A DNA stretch of 45,571 nt from Burkholderiales bacterium (GCA_016000265.1 JAECRL010000013.1:71387-116957); one strand, 5' to 3'. Positions 26,416 to 35,238 are shown, counted from the stretch's first letter. Program-made: numbers and translations. The notes: generated from the letters alone by a model not told the origin.

Positions 26416-28635
26416 TCAAGCGCCGCCAGCGGGCGTGGAAGCGGAAACAGGGGCAGCGCCCAGCAGCGTCTCGCGCAGGCGATTGAACTCGCGATCGGTG
26501 TCCAGGGTCTGTCGGGTGGACGACAAGGCCATCTTCAGGCGGGTGCCGCCGGCGCCATCATCCTGCAGCCACACCCACAGGCGTCGCTCGCGGATGTAAA
26601 GCATGGCAAACACGCCCACGATCAGCAGCACACAACCCAGGTAGACCACGTTGCGACCGGGGGTGCGCGTCACCTGGAACACGCTGGCCTGCTTGGGCAC
26701 GAAGCCCTCCAGCGTCAGCAGCACGGGCACCGGGTAGAAAAAAGCGTCCGACAGCGACAACACGGCCTGCGTCATGAAGTCGCGCGTCGCCTCCACGTCG
26801 GGCGACAGCGCGGGCTGGCCCGCGCGCTCGCGGCTGAGGTTGAGCAGCTCGAACAGCGCCCCGTTGAGGATGCGCACCAGCGTGGCCGACGCCGGCTCGC
26901 GCTGCGCCGCGGGCACCGCCACCTCGATGAAATCAGACAGCGCCTGCAACCCGCCCGTGGCCGGGGCGCCCTCGCGCGCCACCACCGCCCCCGCGAACAG
27001 GTCCAGCGCACGCCGGGCGGACGCGCTCAGCTGCTGCTGCAACTCGGCGCGCTGCGGCGGCGCGGCCATGAGCCCGAAGCGGCGCGCGGCCTCGGCCCGC
27101 ATGTCGGCGTCGTTCAGCGCCTGGCGCAGCCCCAGCCAGGAGGCCACGCTCAGCTGCTCGTCGGCCGGCACGCGCAGGTAGCGGAAGCCCTCGGCCGGCG
27201 TGTCGCGCACCCCGAACAGGAACACCGACTGGCCCTGCAGCTTCACCGGTGCCATGAAGTTCTGATACTCGCGCGCCTGCCCGGCCCCGTCGCGCAGCTT
27301 GTACGTGATCGACGGCCCGATGTTGACCAGCTGCTTGTCGCCCGGCGACTTCGCCCCCGAGCCCAGGTGCTTGCTCAGCTCCGCGAGGTTGACCCCGCGC
27401 GTGTCGGTGCGGGCGTCGGCCTCCCCTGCCCCCCTGGCGCTGGCCGCCCCGTCCTTTTGCGCCTGAGCCAGGTCCTCCACGTTGATCACGCGCAGGTTGC
27501 TGACCTCCAGTTGCATGGCGCCCGCGGCGCTGCGCGCCCACCAGGCACCGGGCAGGTCCTGCGCCCCGCCGCCCACCGTCGACTCGACCGAAGCCGCCAC
27601 CTCATCCTGGGCCTGAGCCGGGGAAGCGTCCAGCAGCAAAGGCTTGAGCCGCACCGAAGAGCCCCCGTCCTCGAAGCTGGACTGGAAGATCGTCACGCCG
27701 TCGTAGACCACCGGGTGATTGACCTCGACCGTGAAGGGCTGCCCGCCCGGCTTGCGCGGGTCGTGGATGACGATGTCGCTGGCGAAGCGCTTGGGCATGC
27801 CGGTGGCGTAGTAGTCCACCGAGAACTTCTTGAGCTCGATGTCGAAGGGCAGGGGCTGCAGCAGCATGCCCTGCTCCAGGTTGATGACCGCGGCGTTGGT
27901 GCGCGCGCCTTCCGGCACGAAAAGCTGGGCGCGATACGCCGGGTTGGTCGGGCTCAAGCGGCCCTTCTCCGTCTCGACCCCACCCTTGAACGGCTGCAGG
28001 TCCTGGGCCCACATTTGCGCCTTGATGATCAGGTCGCCGTCGAACAAGCCGCCCAGGCAGACCAGCACGATGGCACTGTGCGCCGCGATGTAGCCCAGCT
28101 TGTTGGCCGCCCCCAGGCGCGCACCGATCATCAGCCCGGCCTCGCCGCGCGGGTGGGCCTCGCGGCGCTGCGTCTTCACCGACCAGCCCTGGCGCGCCAG
28201 GGCCTGCAGCACGCGGGACTCGCTCTGGGCAAGCGGCTGCGCGAGGTCGCCCGCAGCGCGGTGATGAAAGGCCTGCAGCGCCTGCTCGCGGATGTGCTCC
28301 TTGTGCGTGCGCCAGTCCACCAGGATCTTGGGCGTGTTGCGCGCGATGCACAGGCTGGTGGACACCACCAGGAAGGCCAGGATCAGCAGGAACCAGCCCG
28401 TGCTGTAGATGCGGTAGAGCCCGATGGCGCCAAACACCTCCGCCCAGAACGGCCCGAACTGATCGACGTAGTTGACCAGCGGCTCACCCTGCTTGATCAC
28501 CGTGCCGATGGCCGACGCGATGCAGATCACCGTCAGCAGCGCGATGGCGAACCGCATCGACGACAGCAACTCCAGCACCTGGCGGCGCCAGGCCGCGGCG
28601 GGGGGACGATCGGGGGAGAGGGCCGCGGTGGTCAT
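26416..28635 (-). CDS. resB: Cytochrome c biogenesis protein ResB/Ccs1
   Basis: A 739-residue membrane protein of the ResB family, which keeps apocytochrome c reduced and positioned during covalent haem attachment. Helices at the N-terminus (FAIALLTVICIASAIGTVI, then GWFLLILAFLVVSTSLCIAR), the typical KQGEPLVNYVDQFGPFW loop, a large periplasmic domain, and a last helix near the C-terminus (VVYLGCVLLIVGVFAMLYI) follow family order. The start at 28635 (MTTAAL) is the most natural; an in-frame ATG at 28689 adds a hydrophobic stretch. It lies downstream of the cytochrome c4 gene (146 bases) and upstream of ccsB. Confidence 0.92.
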   Translation of the reverse strand: MTTAALSPDRPPAAAWRRQVLELLSSMRFAIALLTVICIASAIGTVIKQGEPLVNYVDQFGPFWAEVFGAIGLYRIYSTGWFLLILAFLVVSTSLCIARNTPKILVDWRTHKEHIREQALQAFHHRAAGDLAQPLAQSESRVLQALARQGWSVKTQRREAHPRGEAGLMIGARLGAANKLGYIAAHSAIVLVCLGGLFDGDLIIKAQMWAQDLQPFKGGVETEKGRLSPTNPAYRAQLFVPEGARTNAAVINLEQGMLLQPLPFDIELKKFSVDYYATGMPKRFASDIVIHDPRKPGGQPFTVEVNHPVVYDGVTIFQSSFEDGGSSVRLKPLLLDASPAQAQDEVAASVESTVGGGAQDLPGAWWARSAAGAMQLEVSNLRVINVEDLAQAQKDGAASARGAGEADARTDTRGVNLAELSKHLGSGAKSPGDKQLVNIGPSITYKLRDGAGQAREYQNFMAPVKLQGQSVFLFGVRDTPAEGFRYLRVPADEQLSVASWLGLRQALNDADMRAEAARRFGLMAAPPQRAELQQQLSASARRALDLFAGAVVAREGAPATGGLQALSDFIEVAVPAAQREPASATLVRILNGALFELLNLSRERAGQPALSPDVEATRDFMTQAVLSLSDAFFYPVPVLLTLEGFVPKQASVFQVTRTPGRNVVYLGCVLLIVGVFAMLYIRERRLWVWLQDDGAGGTRLKMALSSTRQTLDTDREFNRLRETLLGAAPVSASTPAGGA

Positions 28636-28781
28636 GGGCTGGAGGGTGGCAAAGGGAAAAACAGGCAAAACAAAAGCGGGCAACCCCAAGGGGGCCCCCG
28701 CCTAGTGTCGTTTGATGCGACGCAGCCGGCGCGGTTCACGCCGAGGTCAGCACACCCAGCCGGGCGGCCGACCCGCCCACC

Positions 28782-29405
28782 TCAGCGCAGGCCCGCGATG
28801 TAGTCCGACAAGGCCTCGATTTCCTTGTCGCTCAGGTTGGCCGAGATGGTGGCCATCTGGGCGCTGTTGCCGCGCTCGCCCTGGCGGAAAGCGGTCAGCT
28901 GAGCCTTGGTGTAGTCGGCGTGCTGGCCCGACAGGCGCGGGTACTGCACCGGGATGCCGGCGCCATTGGGGCTGTGGCAACCGGCGCAAGCGGGCACGCC
29001 CTTCTTGGCGATGCCGCCGCGGTAGATCTTCTGGCCCACGGCCACCAGGTCCTGGTTCTTGGCGGTGCCGGGCTTGGCCTTCTTGGACGCGTAGAAGGCC
29101 GCGATGTTGCGCATGTCCTCGGGCGTGAGCGCCGCGGCCATGCCGTTCATGATGCCGTTCTTGCGCTTGCCTTCCTTGAACTCGACCAGCTGCTTGACCA
29201 GGTACTCGGGGTGCTGACCTTGCAGGATGGGGTAGCTGGGCAGGCCACGCGAGCCGTCCGCGGTGTGACAAGCCAGGCAGACCGCCGCCTTGGCTTCACC
29301 CGCGGCCAGGTCGGGCTTGGCGGCTTTTTTGTCGGCGCTGTGAGCCAGTCCCGACAGAGACAGGGCCACCGTGGCCAGGGCGATCAGGTGAGAAAAGCGC
29401 TTCAT
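28782..29405 (-). CDS. Cytochrome c4 (di-haem, periplasmic electron carrier)
   Basis: A 207-residue periplasmic protein. The signal peptide ends at AHS-ADK near residue 23. Two homologous cytochrome c halves follow, with haem sites CLACH (43-47) and CAGCH (140-144). The family markers YPILQGQHPEYLVKQL and its repeat YPRLSGQHADYTKAQL support cytochrome c4, which passes electrons to terminal oxidases. It heads the leftward resB-ccsB group that supplies haem attachment and is divergent from engB; this engB-c4-resB-ccsB arrangement is common in Burkholderiales. No strong ribosome site is visible before the ATG. Confidence 0.95.
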   Translation of the reverse strand: MKRFSHLIALATVALSLSGLAHSADKKAAKPDLAAGEAKAAVCLACHTADGSRGLPSYPILQGQHPEYLVKQLVEFKEGKRKNGIMNGMAAALTPEDMRNIAAFYASKKAKPGTAKNQDLVAVGQKIYRGGIAKKGVPACAGCHSPNGAGIPVQYPRLSGQHADYTKAQLTAFRQGERGNSAQMATISANLSDKEIEALSDYIAGLR

Positions 29406-29497
29406 GACGTTACAGGGAGTCTGGGCTCTGTTGTTGGGGGGCGTTCGGCGAACGTGGGGGGTTCAATGCCGCAATGTGCACAGGATACGCGCGCCGC

Positions 29498-29526
29498 TGG
29501 GCAATCAAACCCCGAGATTTTACAAT
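29498..29526 (+). promoter_or_regulatory. Candidate sigma-70 promoter for engB with start of transcription at the start codon
   Basis: TGGGCA (29498-29503, 4 of 6 to the -35 consensus) and TACAAT (29521-29526, 5 of 6 to the -10) are separated by 17 bases. The ATG at 29532 begins five bases after the -10 box, so the RNA would start at or next to the start codon, and no ribosome site is present. That would be a leaderless mRNA. Confidence 0.4.
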
Positions 29527-29531
29527 GCCCC

Positions 29532-30440
29532 ATGACCCGTTCGACACCCTCTCGTCCCAAGGCGAGCACAAACCCCGGCCCGAAGCGCCGTCCGCGACCT
29601 GCGACACAGGCTGGACAGCGCCCCGCGCAGGCTTCGCCCTCCCCCCACCGAGACCCCTCCGCGGACCCCGCTCACGAGGCCGCCAAAGCCTCCCTGGCCT
29701 GGGCGCACTCCGCGCGCTTTTACACCACGGCGGCCCTGCTCAAGCAGTTGCCGGCCAGCGACCTGCCTGAGATCGCCTTCGTGGGCCGCTCCAACGCGGG
29801 CAAGTCCACGGCGATCAACACCCTCGCGCAGCAGCGCCAGCTGGCCTTCGCCTCCAAGACACCGGGGCGCACCCAGCACATCAACCTGTTCCACCTCGGC
29901 CCGAAGGCGGCCCCCGATCAGGTCTGGACCGACCTGCCCGGCTACGGCTATGCGGCCGTGGAGCGCACGGCCAAGCTGCGCTGGCAGGAGGTGATGGCCG
30001 ACTACCTGGCGTGGCGCCGCAACCTCTGCGCCGTCGTGCAGATGGTGGACTGCCGCCACGGCTTCACCGACCTCGACAAGCAACTGCTGGGCTTCGTGGC
30101 GCCGCGCGTTCGCAACGGCGAGGTCAAGCTGCTGGTGCTGCTGACCAAGGCCGACAAGCTCAACCGCAAGGAACAGGCGGAATCGCTGCGCGCAGCCCAG
30201 GCCGTGCTGGCCGAGCTCAGCACCGACGAGTCCGACATCGGCCTGACGCTGTTTTCCGCGCTGAACAAATCCGGGGTGGGCGACGTCGCCGGCATGCTCA
30301 ACGAGTGGGCGCTGTCCCCCGAGGCCGCCGAGGCGATCGCCGCCGCGACGGCCCTGGCGGCAGCCGAAGCAGAAGCGGCCGCCATCGCCGCGGAAAACGG
30401 CGATGTGACAGCCGACCCGCCGCCCGACAACATGACGTGA
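29532..30440 (+). CDS. engB: Ribosome biogenesis GTP-binding protein EngB (YihA/YsxC)
   Basis: GTPase needed for 50S ribosome assembly. The G motifs are in order: G1 GRSNAGKS at 85-92, G2 around KTPGRTQHINLF, G3 DLPGYGYA, and G4 TKAD. At 302 residues it is longer than the usual ~200-220: a ~55-residue basic Pro/Arg/Ser-rich N-terminal extension (which could touch rRNA) and a C-terminal Ala/Glu-rich tail of about 40 residues are added. The frame is open far upstream, but this ATG directly follows a promoter-like TACAAT and the upstream part would be antisense to cytochrome c4. Divergent from the cytochrome c4 gene. Confidence 0.92.
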   Translation: MTRSTPSRPKASTNPGPKRRPRPATQAGQRPAQASPSPHRDPSADPAHEAAKASLAWAHSARFYTTAALLKQLPASDLPEIAFVGRSNAGKSTAINTLAQQRQLAFASKTPGRTQHINLFHLGPKAAPDQVWTDLPGYGYAAVERTAKLRWQEVMADYLAWRRNLCAVVQMVDCRHGFTDLDKQLLGFVAPRVRNGEVKLLVLLTKADKLNRKEQAESLRAAQAVLAELSTDESDIGLTLFSALNKSGVGDVAGMLNEWALSPEAAEAIAAATALAAAEAEAAAIAAENGDVTADPPPDNMT

Positions 30441-30519
30441 TCCGCTCGGATCATGCGGTCATCCGACTGGTTCATGTGACAACACCAGGCATTCACCCCC
30501 CTTCGGGTGATCCGCATGA
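30438..30519 (+). promoter_or_regulatory. Mutually exclusive inverted repeats after engB / upstream of the PEP-CTERM gene
   Basis: CGGATCA at 30447-30453 can pair with TGATCCG at 30438-30444 (which includes the engB stop codon) or with an identical TGATCCG at 30508-30514, so the two stems exclude each other. A further TCATGCGG (30451-30458) pairs with CCGCATGA (30512-30519), and CACCC...GGGTG folds in between. The layout recalls an attenuator-type switch or a two-way terminator, but no T run follows either stem. Confidence 0.4.
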
Positions 30520-30564
30520 CTTTACATTTCTGCAATACCTGAGCATGGCGTGGTCTGAATAGAA

Positions 30565-30615
30565 TGGTTTGGCGTCGCGCATCGTGACGCTGGCGGGACA
30601 GTCCGCGCCAAACCA
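30565..30615 (+). promoter_or_regulatory. Inverted repeat in the leader of the first PEP-CTERM gene
   Basis: TGGTTTGGCG (30565-30574) and CGCCAAACCA (30606-30615) are perfect 10-bp arms separated by 31 bases, in which a smaller GCGTC...GACGC stem can form. The structure ends just before the ribosome site GGGAG of the PEP-CTERM gene, so it could be an operator or a structured 5' leader. Confidence 0.45.
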
Positions 30616-30631
30616 ATCACGGGAGCCTCAC

Positions 30632-31153
30632 ATGTTTGTCAAATCACTGGGAGCCGCGGCCAGCACCCTGCTGCTCGCATCGGCCGCACTCACGGCCTCG
30701 GTGGCCTCCGCCGCCACGGTGGACATCACGTCCTCGGTCGGCAACCTCGACGCGGTCGGCCCGTCGGGCTACACCTCCAGCGCCTTCTCGTACGGCAGCG
30801 GCCAGTCCTTCTCTGACGTTTTCCTCTTCACGCTCGGCTCCACCGCCCACGTCCACCTCGACGTGGCCACGGTCACCTCCGCGCTCAAGGGCCTGCAATT
30901 CAGCGGCATCCAGCTGACCCAGGGCGCCTCGGTGTTGCCCCCGGTCGGCGGTGGCCTGCCCAGCTTCGACTTCGGCAACCTGCAAGCCGGTCAGTACACC
31001 CTGACGCTGTCCGGCCTGGCCTCCGGCGTGGCGGGCGGCAGCTACCACATCGACCTGATGGCCCAGCCGGTGCCCGAGCCGGAAACGGTCGCCCTGATGC
31101 TGGCCGGCCTGGGCGTGATGGGCGCGGTCGCACGCCGCCGCCGCGCGCACTGA
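30632..31153 (+). CDS. FxDxF-type PEP-CTERM exported protein
   Basis: A 173-residue surface or matrix protein. The signal peptide is MFVKSLGAAASTLLLASAAL... ending ASA. The mature part is Ser/Gly/Thr-rich and includes FSDVFLFTL, matching the FxDxF motif of one PEP-CTERM subfamily. It ends with the sorting signal: VPEPE, a hydrophobic helix TVALMLAGLGVMGAV, and the basic tail ARRRRAH, which an exosortase is expected to cut. GGGAG precedes the ATG. No exosortase or polysaccharide genes are in the window, so processing enzymes must be elsewhere. It has its own terminator and a structured leader. Confidence 0.85.
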   Translation: MFVKSLGAAASTLLLASAALTASVASAATVDITSSVGNLDAVGPSGYTSSAFSYGSGQSFSDVFLFTLGSTAHVHLDVATVTSALKGLQFSGIQLTQGASVLPPVGGGLPSFDFGNLQAGQYTLTLSGLASGVAGGSYHIDLMAQPVPEPETVALMLAGLGVMGAVARRRRAH

Positions 31154-31171
31154 CTCCCCCCTGCACCATGA

Positions 31172-31196
31172 AAAAAGGCGCCTCAGGCGCCTTTTT
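31172..31196. terminator. Bidirectional rho-independent terminator
   Basis: AAAAAGGCGCCT-C-AGGCGCCTTTTT: a GC stem flanked by A and T runs on opposite sides. It lies between the convergent PEP-CTERM gene and purC and should stop transcription both ways. Confidence 0.85.
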
Positions 31197-31231
31197 CGTC
31201 TCCGCTCAACGCGCGTGATGCGAGCCGGCGC

Positions 31232-32146
31232 TCAGGCCTGACCGGTCAGGCGCACCAGCGCTTCCTGGTACTTGGCCGCGGTCTTCTCGATCACGTCCTG
31301 CGGCAGGGCGGGCGACGGCGCCGTCTTGTCCCAGGGCTGGCCGTTGACGGTGGCCTGCTCCAGCCAGTCCCGCACGAACTGCTTGTCGTAACTGGGCGGG
31401 TTCTGGCCGGCGGCGAACGCGGCTTCGTAGCCTTCGATGGGCCAGAAGCGCGAGGAATCCGGCGTCAGCACCTCGTCCATCACCGTCAGGGTGCCGTGCT
31501 CGTCGAGGCCGAACTCGAACTTGGTGTCGGCGATGATGATGCCCTTGGTCAGCGCGAAATCGGCGGCCTTCTTGTACAGGGCGATCGCCAGGTCGCGCAC
31601 CTTGGCGGCCATGTCGGCGCCGATGATCTCGGCCATCTTGTCGTAGCTGATGTTCTCGTCGTGGTCGCCCACGTCGGCCTTGGTCGCGGGCGTGAAGATG
31701 GGCTCGGGCAACTTGCTGGCGTTCTTCAGGCCGGCGGGCAGCTTGACGCCGCAGACCTCGCCGTTGTCCTGGTACTCCTTCCAGCCGGAGCCGGCCAGGT
31801 AGCCACGCACCACCGCCTCGACGGGCAGGGGCTTGAGCTTCTTGACCAGCATGGCGCGGCCTTCGACCTGGGCGCGCTCGGCCGGGGTCACGGCGCTGAC
31901 GGGGTCGTCGCCGGTGAGGTGGTTGGGGGCAACGTCCTTGAGCAACTCGAACCAGAACAGCGCCATCTTCGTGAGCAAGGCGCCTTTGCCGGGGATGGGC
32001 TCGCCCATGATGACGTCGAAGGCGCTGATGCGGTCCGAGGCCACCATCAGGATGCGGTCGTCGCCGACGGCGTAGTTGTCACGCACCTTGCCGCGGGCCA
32101 GCAGCGGCAAGGAGGTCAGGGCGGAGGTGTGCAGGGCTTGGGTCAT
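31232..32146 (-). CDS. purC: Phosphoribosylaminoimidazole-succinocarboxamide synthase
   Basis: Joins aspartate to CAIR in purine synthesis, the step after PurE. The 304 residues are the longer SAICAR synthetase form. Motifs include [31 protein letters not shown] near the start (split here as RGKVRD and SDRISAFD), [13 protein letters not shown], and [13 protein letters not shown]. The ATG at 32146 (MTQALH) gives the family start. It follows the glutathione transferase gene by 66 bases on the same strand. In relatives purE and purK usually come next; here a terminator and about 25 kb of other genes intervene. Confidence 0.95.
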   Translation of the reverse strand: MTQALHTSALTSLPLLARGKVRDNYAVGDDRILMVASDRISAFDVIMGEPIPGKGALLTKMALFWFELLKDVAPNHLTGDDPVSAVTPAERAQVEGRAMLVKKLKPLPVEAVVRGYLAGSGWKEYQDNGEVCGVKLPAGLKNASKLPEPIFTPATKADVGDHDENISYDKMAEIIGADMAAKVRDLAIALYKKAADFALTKGIIIADTKFEFGLDEHGTLTVMDEVLTPDSSRFWPIEGYEAAFAAGQNPPSYDKQFVRDWLEQATVNGQPWDKTAPSPALPQDVIEKTAAKYQEALVRLTGQA

Positions 32147-32212
32147 GGCAATCGGCGGGTCGGTGCGGGAAAGTCGAAGCGTCAACCCGACATTATCCCG
32201 CCTGCGGCCCAC

Positions 32213-32884
32213 TCAGGGCGAGAGCTTTTCCGCCCGCGCAGCTGCCATCGAGCGCTCCTGGTCTGCCTTGCGGTCGGCGGCGACCTTCTGCACCGCGGGG
32301 CGCTGCTCCATGAGCTTGACGTGAGCCTTCCAGTCGATGCCGGCGGCGGCCACCAGGTCCTCGCCGAGCACGATGCGCGAGGCCATCGCCGCCAGCGGCA
32401 GGCTCACGTAGACGGCGCAGTCGGCCATCGTGAAGGCCTCGCCCGCGACGTGGGGCGCGAAACGCGCCAGTTCCTTGAACGCAAGCAGGTTGCGGCTCAG
32501 GTCGGTGCGCACACGCGCCTTGACCTCGTCGCTGACCTGACCGCCGAAGAAGGCCTGCTTGTAGAGCTGGCGAGCGCACAGCTCGACGTGCAGGTCGCAA
32601 TAGGTGATGAGTTCGCGCACCTTGGCGGCTTCCCACGGATCGGCCGGCAGGAGCGCAGGCGAGGGGAAGCGCGCCTCCAGGTGGTCCACGATGACCTGGC
32701 TCTCGCACAGGAAGCCCTGCTCGGTTTCGATGAAGGGCACCTTGCCCAGGGGCGACTTGCCGTCGGCGCTGGCGGCCGCTCCGGGGCGCACGTGCACCTC
32801 TTCGAAGGGGATGCCCTTTTCCAGCAGGACGAGCTTGACCTTGTTGTAATAGTTCGAGAGCGAGAAGCCGTGGAGCTTGATCAT
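32213..32884 (-). CDS. Glutathione S-transferase family protein
   Basis: A cytoplasmic enzyme of 223 residues. An N-terminal thioredoxin-like GST domain has MIKLHGFSLSNYYNKVKLVL, the cis-Pro segment GKVPFIET, and the glutathione-binding ESQVIVDHLE. The helical C-terminal domain has the N-capping motif FTMADCAVYVSL. AGGAGA lies before the ATG. It sits between the lipase and purC genes on the same strand, in a place where fba and purC are normally adjacent, so it appears inserted in that cluster. The substrate is unknown. Confidence 0.88.
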   Translation of the reverse strand: MIKLHGFSLSNYYNKVKLVLLEKGIPFEEVHVRPGAAASADGKSPLGKVPFIETEQGFLCESQVIVDHLEARFPSPALLPADPWEAAKVRELITYCDLHVELCARQLYKQAFFGGQVSDEVKARVRTDLSRNLLAFKELARFAPHVAGEAFTMADCAVYVSLPLAAMASRIVLGEDLVAAAGIDWKAHVKLMEQRPAVQKVAADRKADQERSMAAARAEKLSP

Positions 32885-32933
32885 GGGTGTCTCCTGAAGT
32901 GGTCGAAACCGCGCCCCAAGCCCGGGGCCAGGG

Positions 32934-33902
32934 TCACAGCCCCAGCCCGCGCAAGCGGCGCGCGTGCTCAACATACAGCATGACGGGGTCCACCTCCTCG
33001 CTGACCAGCCCGCCGATCTGGTTGACGGCGTGGAAGTGGTTCATCGGGAAGTCGTCTCGGATCACCTGCCCCAGGTGGCTGGAGCAGCGCCCCACCAGGC
33101 CGTCGTTGGGCTCGTCGCCAAAGGGCAGGCCCGTCAGGGACATGAGGTAGTCGGCCGGGTTGAGCGCGTGGTGAAACACCCCCACGCCGCTCCACGAAAA
33201 ATAGCGGACGCCTTGCACCTCGGTCTGGCCCTGTCCGCACGGCTCGGCAGGCACCCCGGCCGGAAAGCGTCGGTTGAAGTCGGCCGAGCCCTCGCTGTGC
33301 AGCGAGGCCAGCCCGGCGGGCACGTCCTGCGGCCACTGGGTGTCCGTGGCCCAGTCGATGAAGCGGGCCACCCAGCGCCCCAGCCCCAGGATGGCGGCGG
33401 CGGCCCAGGTGTCGTCGCGCACCTGGCGCTGCATCCAGTCCGCGAAGACCGAGCCCGTGTTCGGCCCGGCCACCGAGGTCACCGAAGCGACCCACTCCGG
33501 GTGCTGGCCCGCCACGTAGCGGATGGTGTGGCTGCCGTGGCTGTGGCCGATCAGGTTCACCTTGGTGACGTGGTTGTCCCGCAAGATCTTCTCGATCTGG
33601 GGCAGCAGTTGCGCCCCCCGCACCTCGGACGAGTTGAAGGCCGACACCGTCACCACGTGCACCTTCGCGCCGTCGGCGCGCAGGGCGTCGACGATGCCAT
33701 CCCAGTAGGGGTAGGTGCCCAGCCAGCCCAGGTCGAGCGTGTCGAAGCCCATCATGCCGTGCACCAGCACGATGGGGTAACGCGTGGCGCTGCCCTCCAC
33801 ACCCAAGGCATCTGCGGAGGCGGGCTGCGCCTGCGCGGTGCAGGCCCCCCACATCAGCGCGCCCATCAAGGCCGCGCGCGCGGCCCAATTTCGAATCGAC
33901 AC
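32934..33902 (-). CDS. Secreted triacylglycerol lipase (Pseudomonas LipA-like, family I)
   Basis: A 322-residue exported lipase starting with GTG at 33902; the signal peptide ends near QAQ at residue 26. It shows the oxyanion motif VLVHGMMGFD, nucleophile Ser121 in GHSHG, Asp267 in NDGLVGRCSSHLG, and His289 in MNHFHAVNQ, the same order as P. aeruginosa LipA. Cys222 and Cys273 match that enzyme's disulfide, and acidic residues near the Asp/His region fit its calcium site. Such lipases normally need a membrane-bound foldase (Lif) and type II secretion; no foldase gene is adjacent. It is separated from fba by a terminator and lies between fba and the GST gene. Confidence 0.9.
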   Translation of the reverse strand: MSIRNWAARAALMGALMWGACTAQAQPASADALGVEGSATRYPIVLVHGMMGFDTLDLGWLGTYPYWDGIVDALRADGAKVHVVTVSAFNSSEVRGAQLLPQIEKILRDNHVTKVNLIGHSHGSHTIRYVAGQHPEWVASVTSVAGPNTGSVFADWMQRQVRDDTWAAAAILGLGRWVARFIDWATDTQWPQDVPAGLASLHSEGSADFNRRFPAGVPAEPCGQGQTEVQGVRYFSWSGVGVFHHALNPADYLMSLTGLPFGDEPNDGLVGRCSSHLGQVIRDDFPMNHFHAVNQIGGLVSEEVDPVMLYVEHARRLRGLGL

Positions 33903-33938
33903 ACGTTGCTCGCTTCACGGATGGCGCCCATGCGCCCG

Positions 33939-33970
33939 AAAAAAAACCGGCGCGGGCAGCACCCGGCCGG
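33939..33970 (-). terminator. Rho-independent terminator after fba
   Basis: On the minus strand CCGGCCGGG-TGCTG-CCCGcGCCGG (one bulged C) is followed by eight T. It lies between the fba stop and the lipase start, so the lipase group probably has its own promoter. Confidence 0.8.
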
Positions 33971-34016
33971 CCTCACCAGTCGGCGCCAGCCACGTGGCCC
34001 GCCGACCGCACCTGAA

Positions 34017-35081
34017 TCAGGCCACCACCTGGGCCAGCTTGCCGCTGGCGTACAAGGCGGCGATGTCGACCATGGTGATCGCCTTGATCTTGCCGGCCTG
34101 GCCTTCGCAGCCGAACTCGATGTAGCGCTGCTTGCAGACCTGCTTGGCGGCTTCGCGGGCGGGCTTGAGCCACTCGCGGGCGTCGAACTTGTCGGGGTTC
34201 TCGAACAGGAACTTGCGCACGGCACCGGTCATCGCCAGGCGGATGTCGGTGTCGATGTTGATCTTGCGCACGCCGTGCTTGATGGCCTCCTGGATTTCCT
34301 CGACGGGCACGCCGTAGGTTTCCTTCATCTTGCCGCCGTACTGGTTGATGATGGCCAGCAGCTCGGCGGGCACCGAGGAGGAGCCGTGCATCACCAGGTG
34401 GGTGTTGGGAATGCGCTTGTGGATTTCCTTGACGCGGCTGATGGCCAGGATGTCGCCCGTGGGCTTGCGCGAGAACTTGTACGCGCCGTGGCTGGTGCCG
34501 ATGGCGATGGCCAGGGCGTCCAGCTGGGTTTCGCGCACGAACACGGCGGCTTCTTCCGGGTCGGTCAGCATCTGGCTGTGGTCCAGCTTGCCTTCGGCGC
34601 CGATGCCGTCTTCTTCGCCGGCTTCACCGGTTTCCAGGTTGCCCAGGCAGCCCAGCTCGCCCTCGACGGTCACGCCGACCTTGTGGGCCATGTCCACGAC
34701 CTTGCGGGTGACTTCGACGTTGTACTCGAACGAAGCGGGCGTCTTGCCGTCTTCTTTCAGCGAGCCGTCCATCATCACCGAGCCGAAGCCCAGGTCGATG
34801 GCGCCCTGGCAGATCGCGGGCGACTGGCCGTGGTCCTGGTGCATGACCAGGGGGATGTGGGGGTACATCTCGACGGCGGCCTGGATCAGGTGCTTGATGA
34901 AGGCTTCGCCGGCGTACTTGCGAGCGCCCGCGCTGGCTTGCAGGATCACGGGGGCACCGACTTCGTCAGCGGCCTGCATCACGGCCTGGACCTGCTCCAG
35001 GTTGTTCACGTTGAAGGCCGGAATGCCGTAGTTGTTCTCGGCGGCGTGGTCCAGCAGCTGGCGCATGGAAACGAGTGGCAT
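34017..35081 (-). CDS. fba: Fructose-bisphosphate aldolase, class II
   Basis: Zinc-dependent aldolase of glycolysis/gluconeogenesis and the Calvin cycle. The 354 residues are typical for the class IIB/CbbA type. Visible motifs are [11 protein letters not shown], the zinc-site [23 protein letters not shown] (second zinc His) and [17 protein letters not shown]. The ATG at 35081 has GGGGA before it. It follows pyk on the same strand with a terminator between, and the order pgk-pyk-fba-purC is the Burkholderiales pattern. Confidence 0.96.
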   Translation of the reverse strand: MPLVSMRQLLDHAAENNYGIPAFNVNNLEQVQAVMQAADEVGAPVILQASAGARKYAGEAFIKHLIQAAVEMYPHIPLVMHQDHGQSPAICQGAIDLGFGSVMMDGSLKEDGKTPASFEYNVEVTRKVVDMAHKVGVTVEGELGCLGNLETGEAGEEDGIGAEGKLDHSQMLTDPEEAAVFVRETQLDALAIAIGTSHGAYKFSRKPTGDILAISRVKEIHKRIPNTHLVMHGSSSVPAELLAIINQYGGKMKETYGVPVEEIQEAIKHGVRKINIDTDIRLAMTGAVRKFLFENPDKFDAREWLKPAREAAKQVCKQRYIEFGCEGQAGKIKAITMVDIAALYASGKLAQVVA

Positions 35082-35122
35082 GGAATTCCCCAGAAGTCGG
35101 TGATGACGAGCGGTGTTGACGG

Positions 35123-35158
35123 AAAAAAGCCGGCCCGGCCCTTTTGGGGCAGGTCGGC
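35123..35158 (-). terminator. Rho-independent terminator after pyk
   Basis: On the minus strand a long imperfect stem GCCGACCTGCCCC / GGGCCGGGCCGGC with an AAAA loop is followed by TTTTTT. It lies between the pyk stop and the fba start, so fba needs a promoter of its own or read-through. Confidence 0.75.
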
Positions 35159-35238
35159 CGCAAGTTGCGCAGGATTCTACCGAGACGCGCGTGACCGCCG
35201 CCATCCCGGGTTCAGGCGCTCCGTGTCCGCTGCTGCGC

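Noticed and set aside
26350..28803. Long + strand open frame opposite resB
   Set aside because: Antisense shadow of a clear ResB coding sequence.
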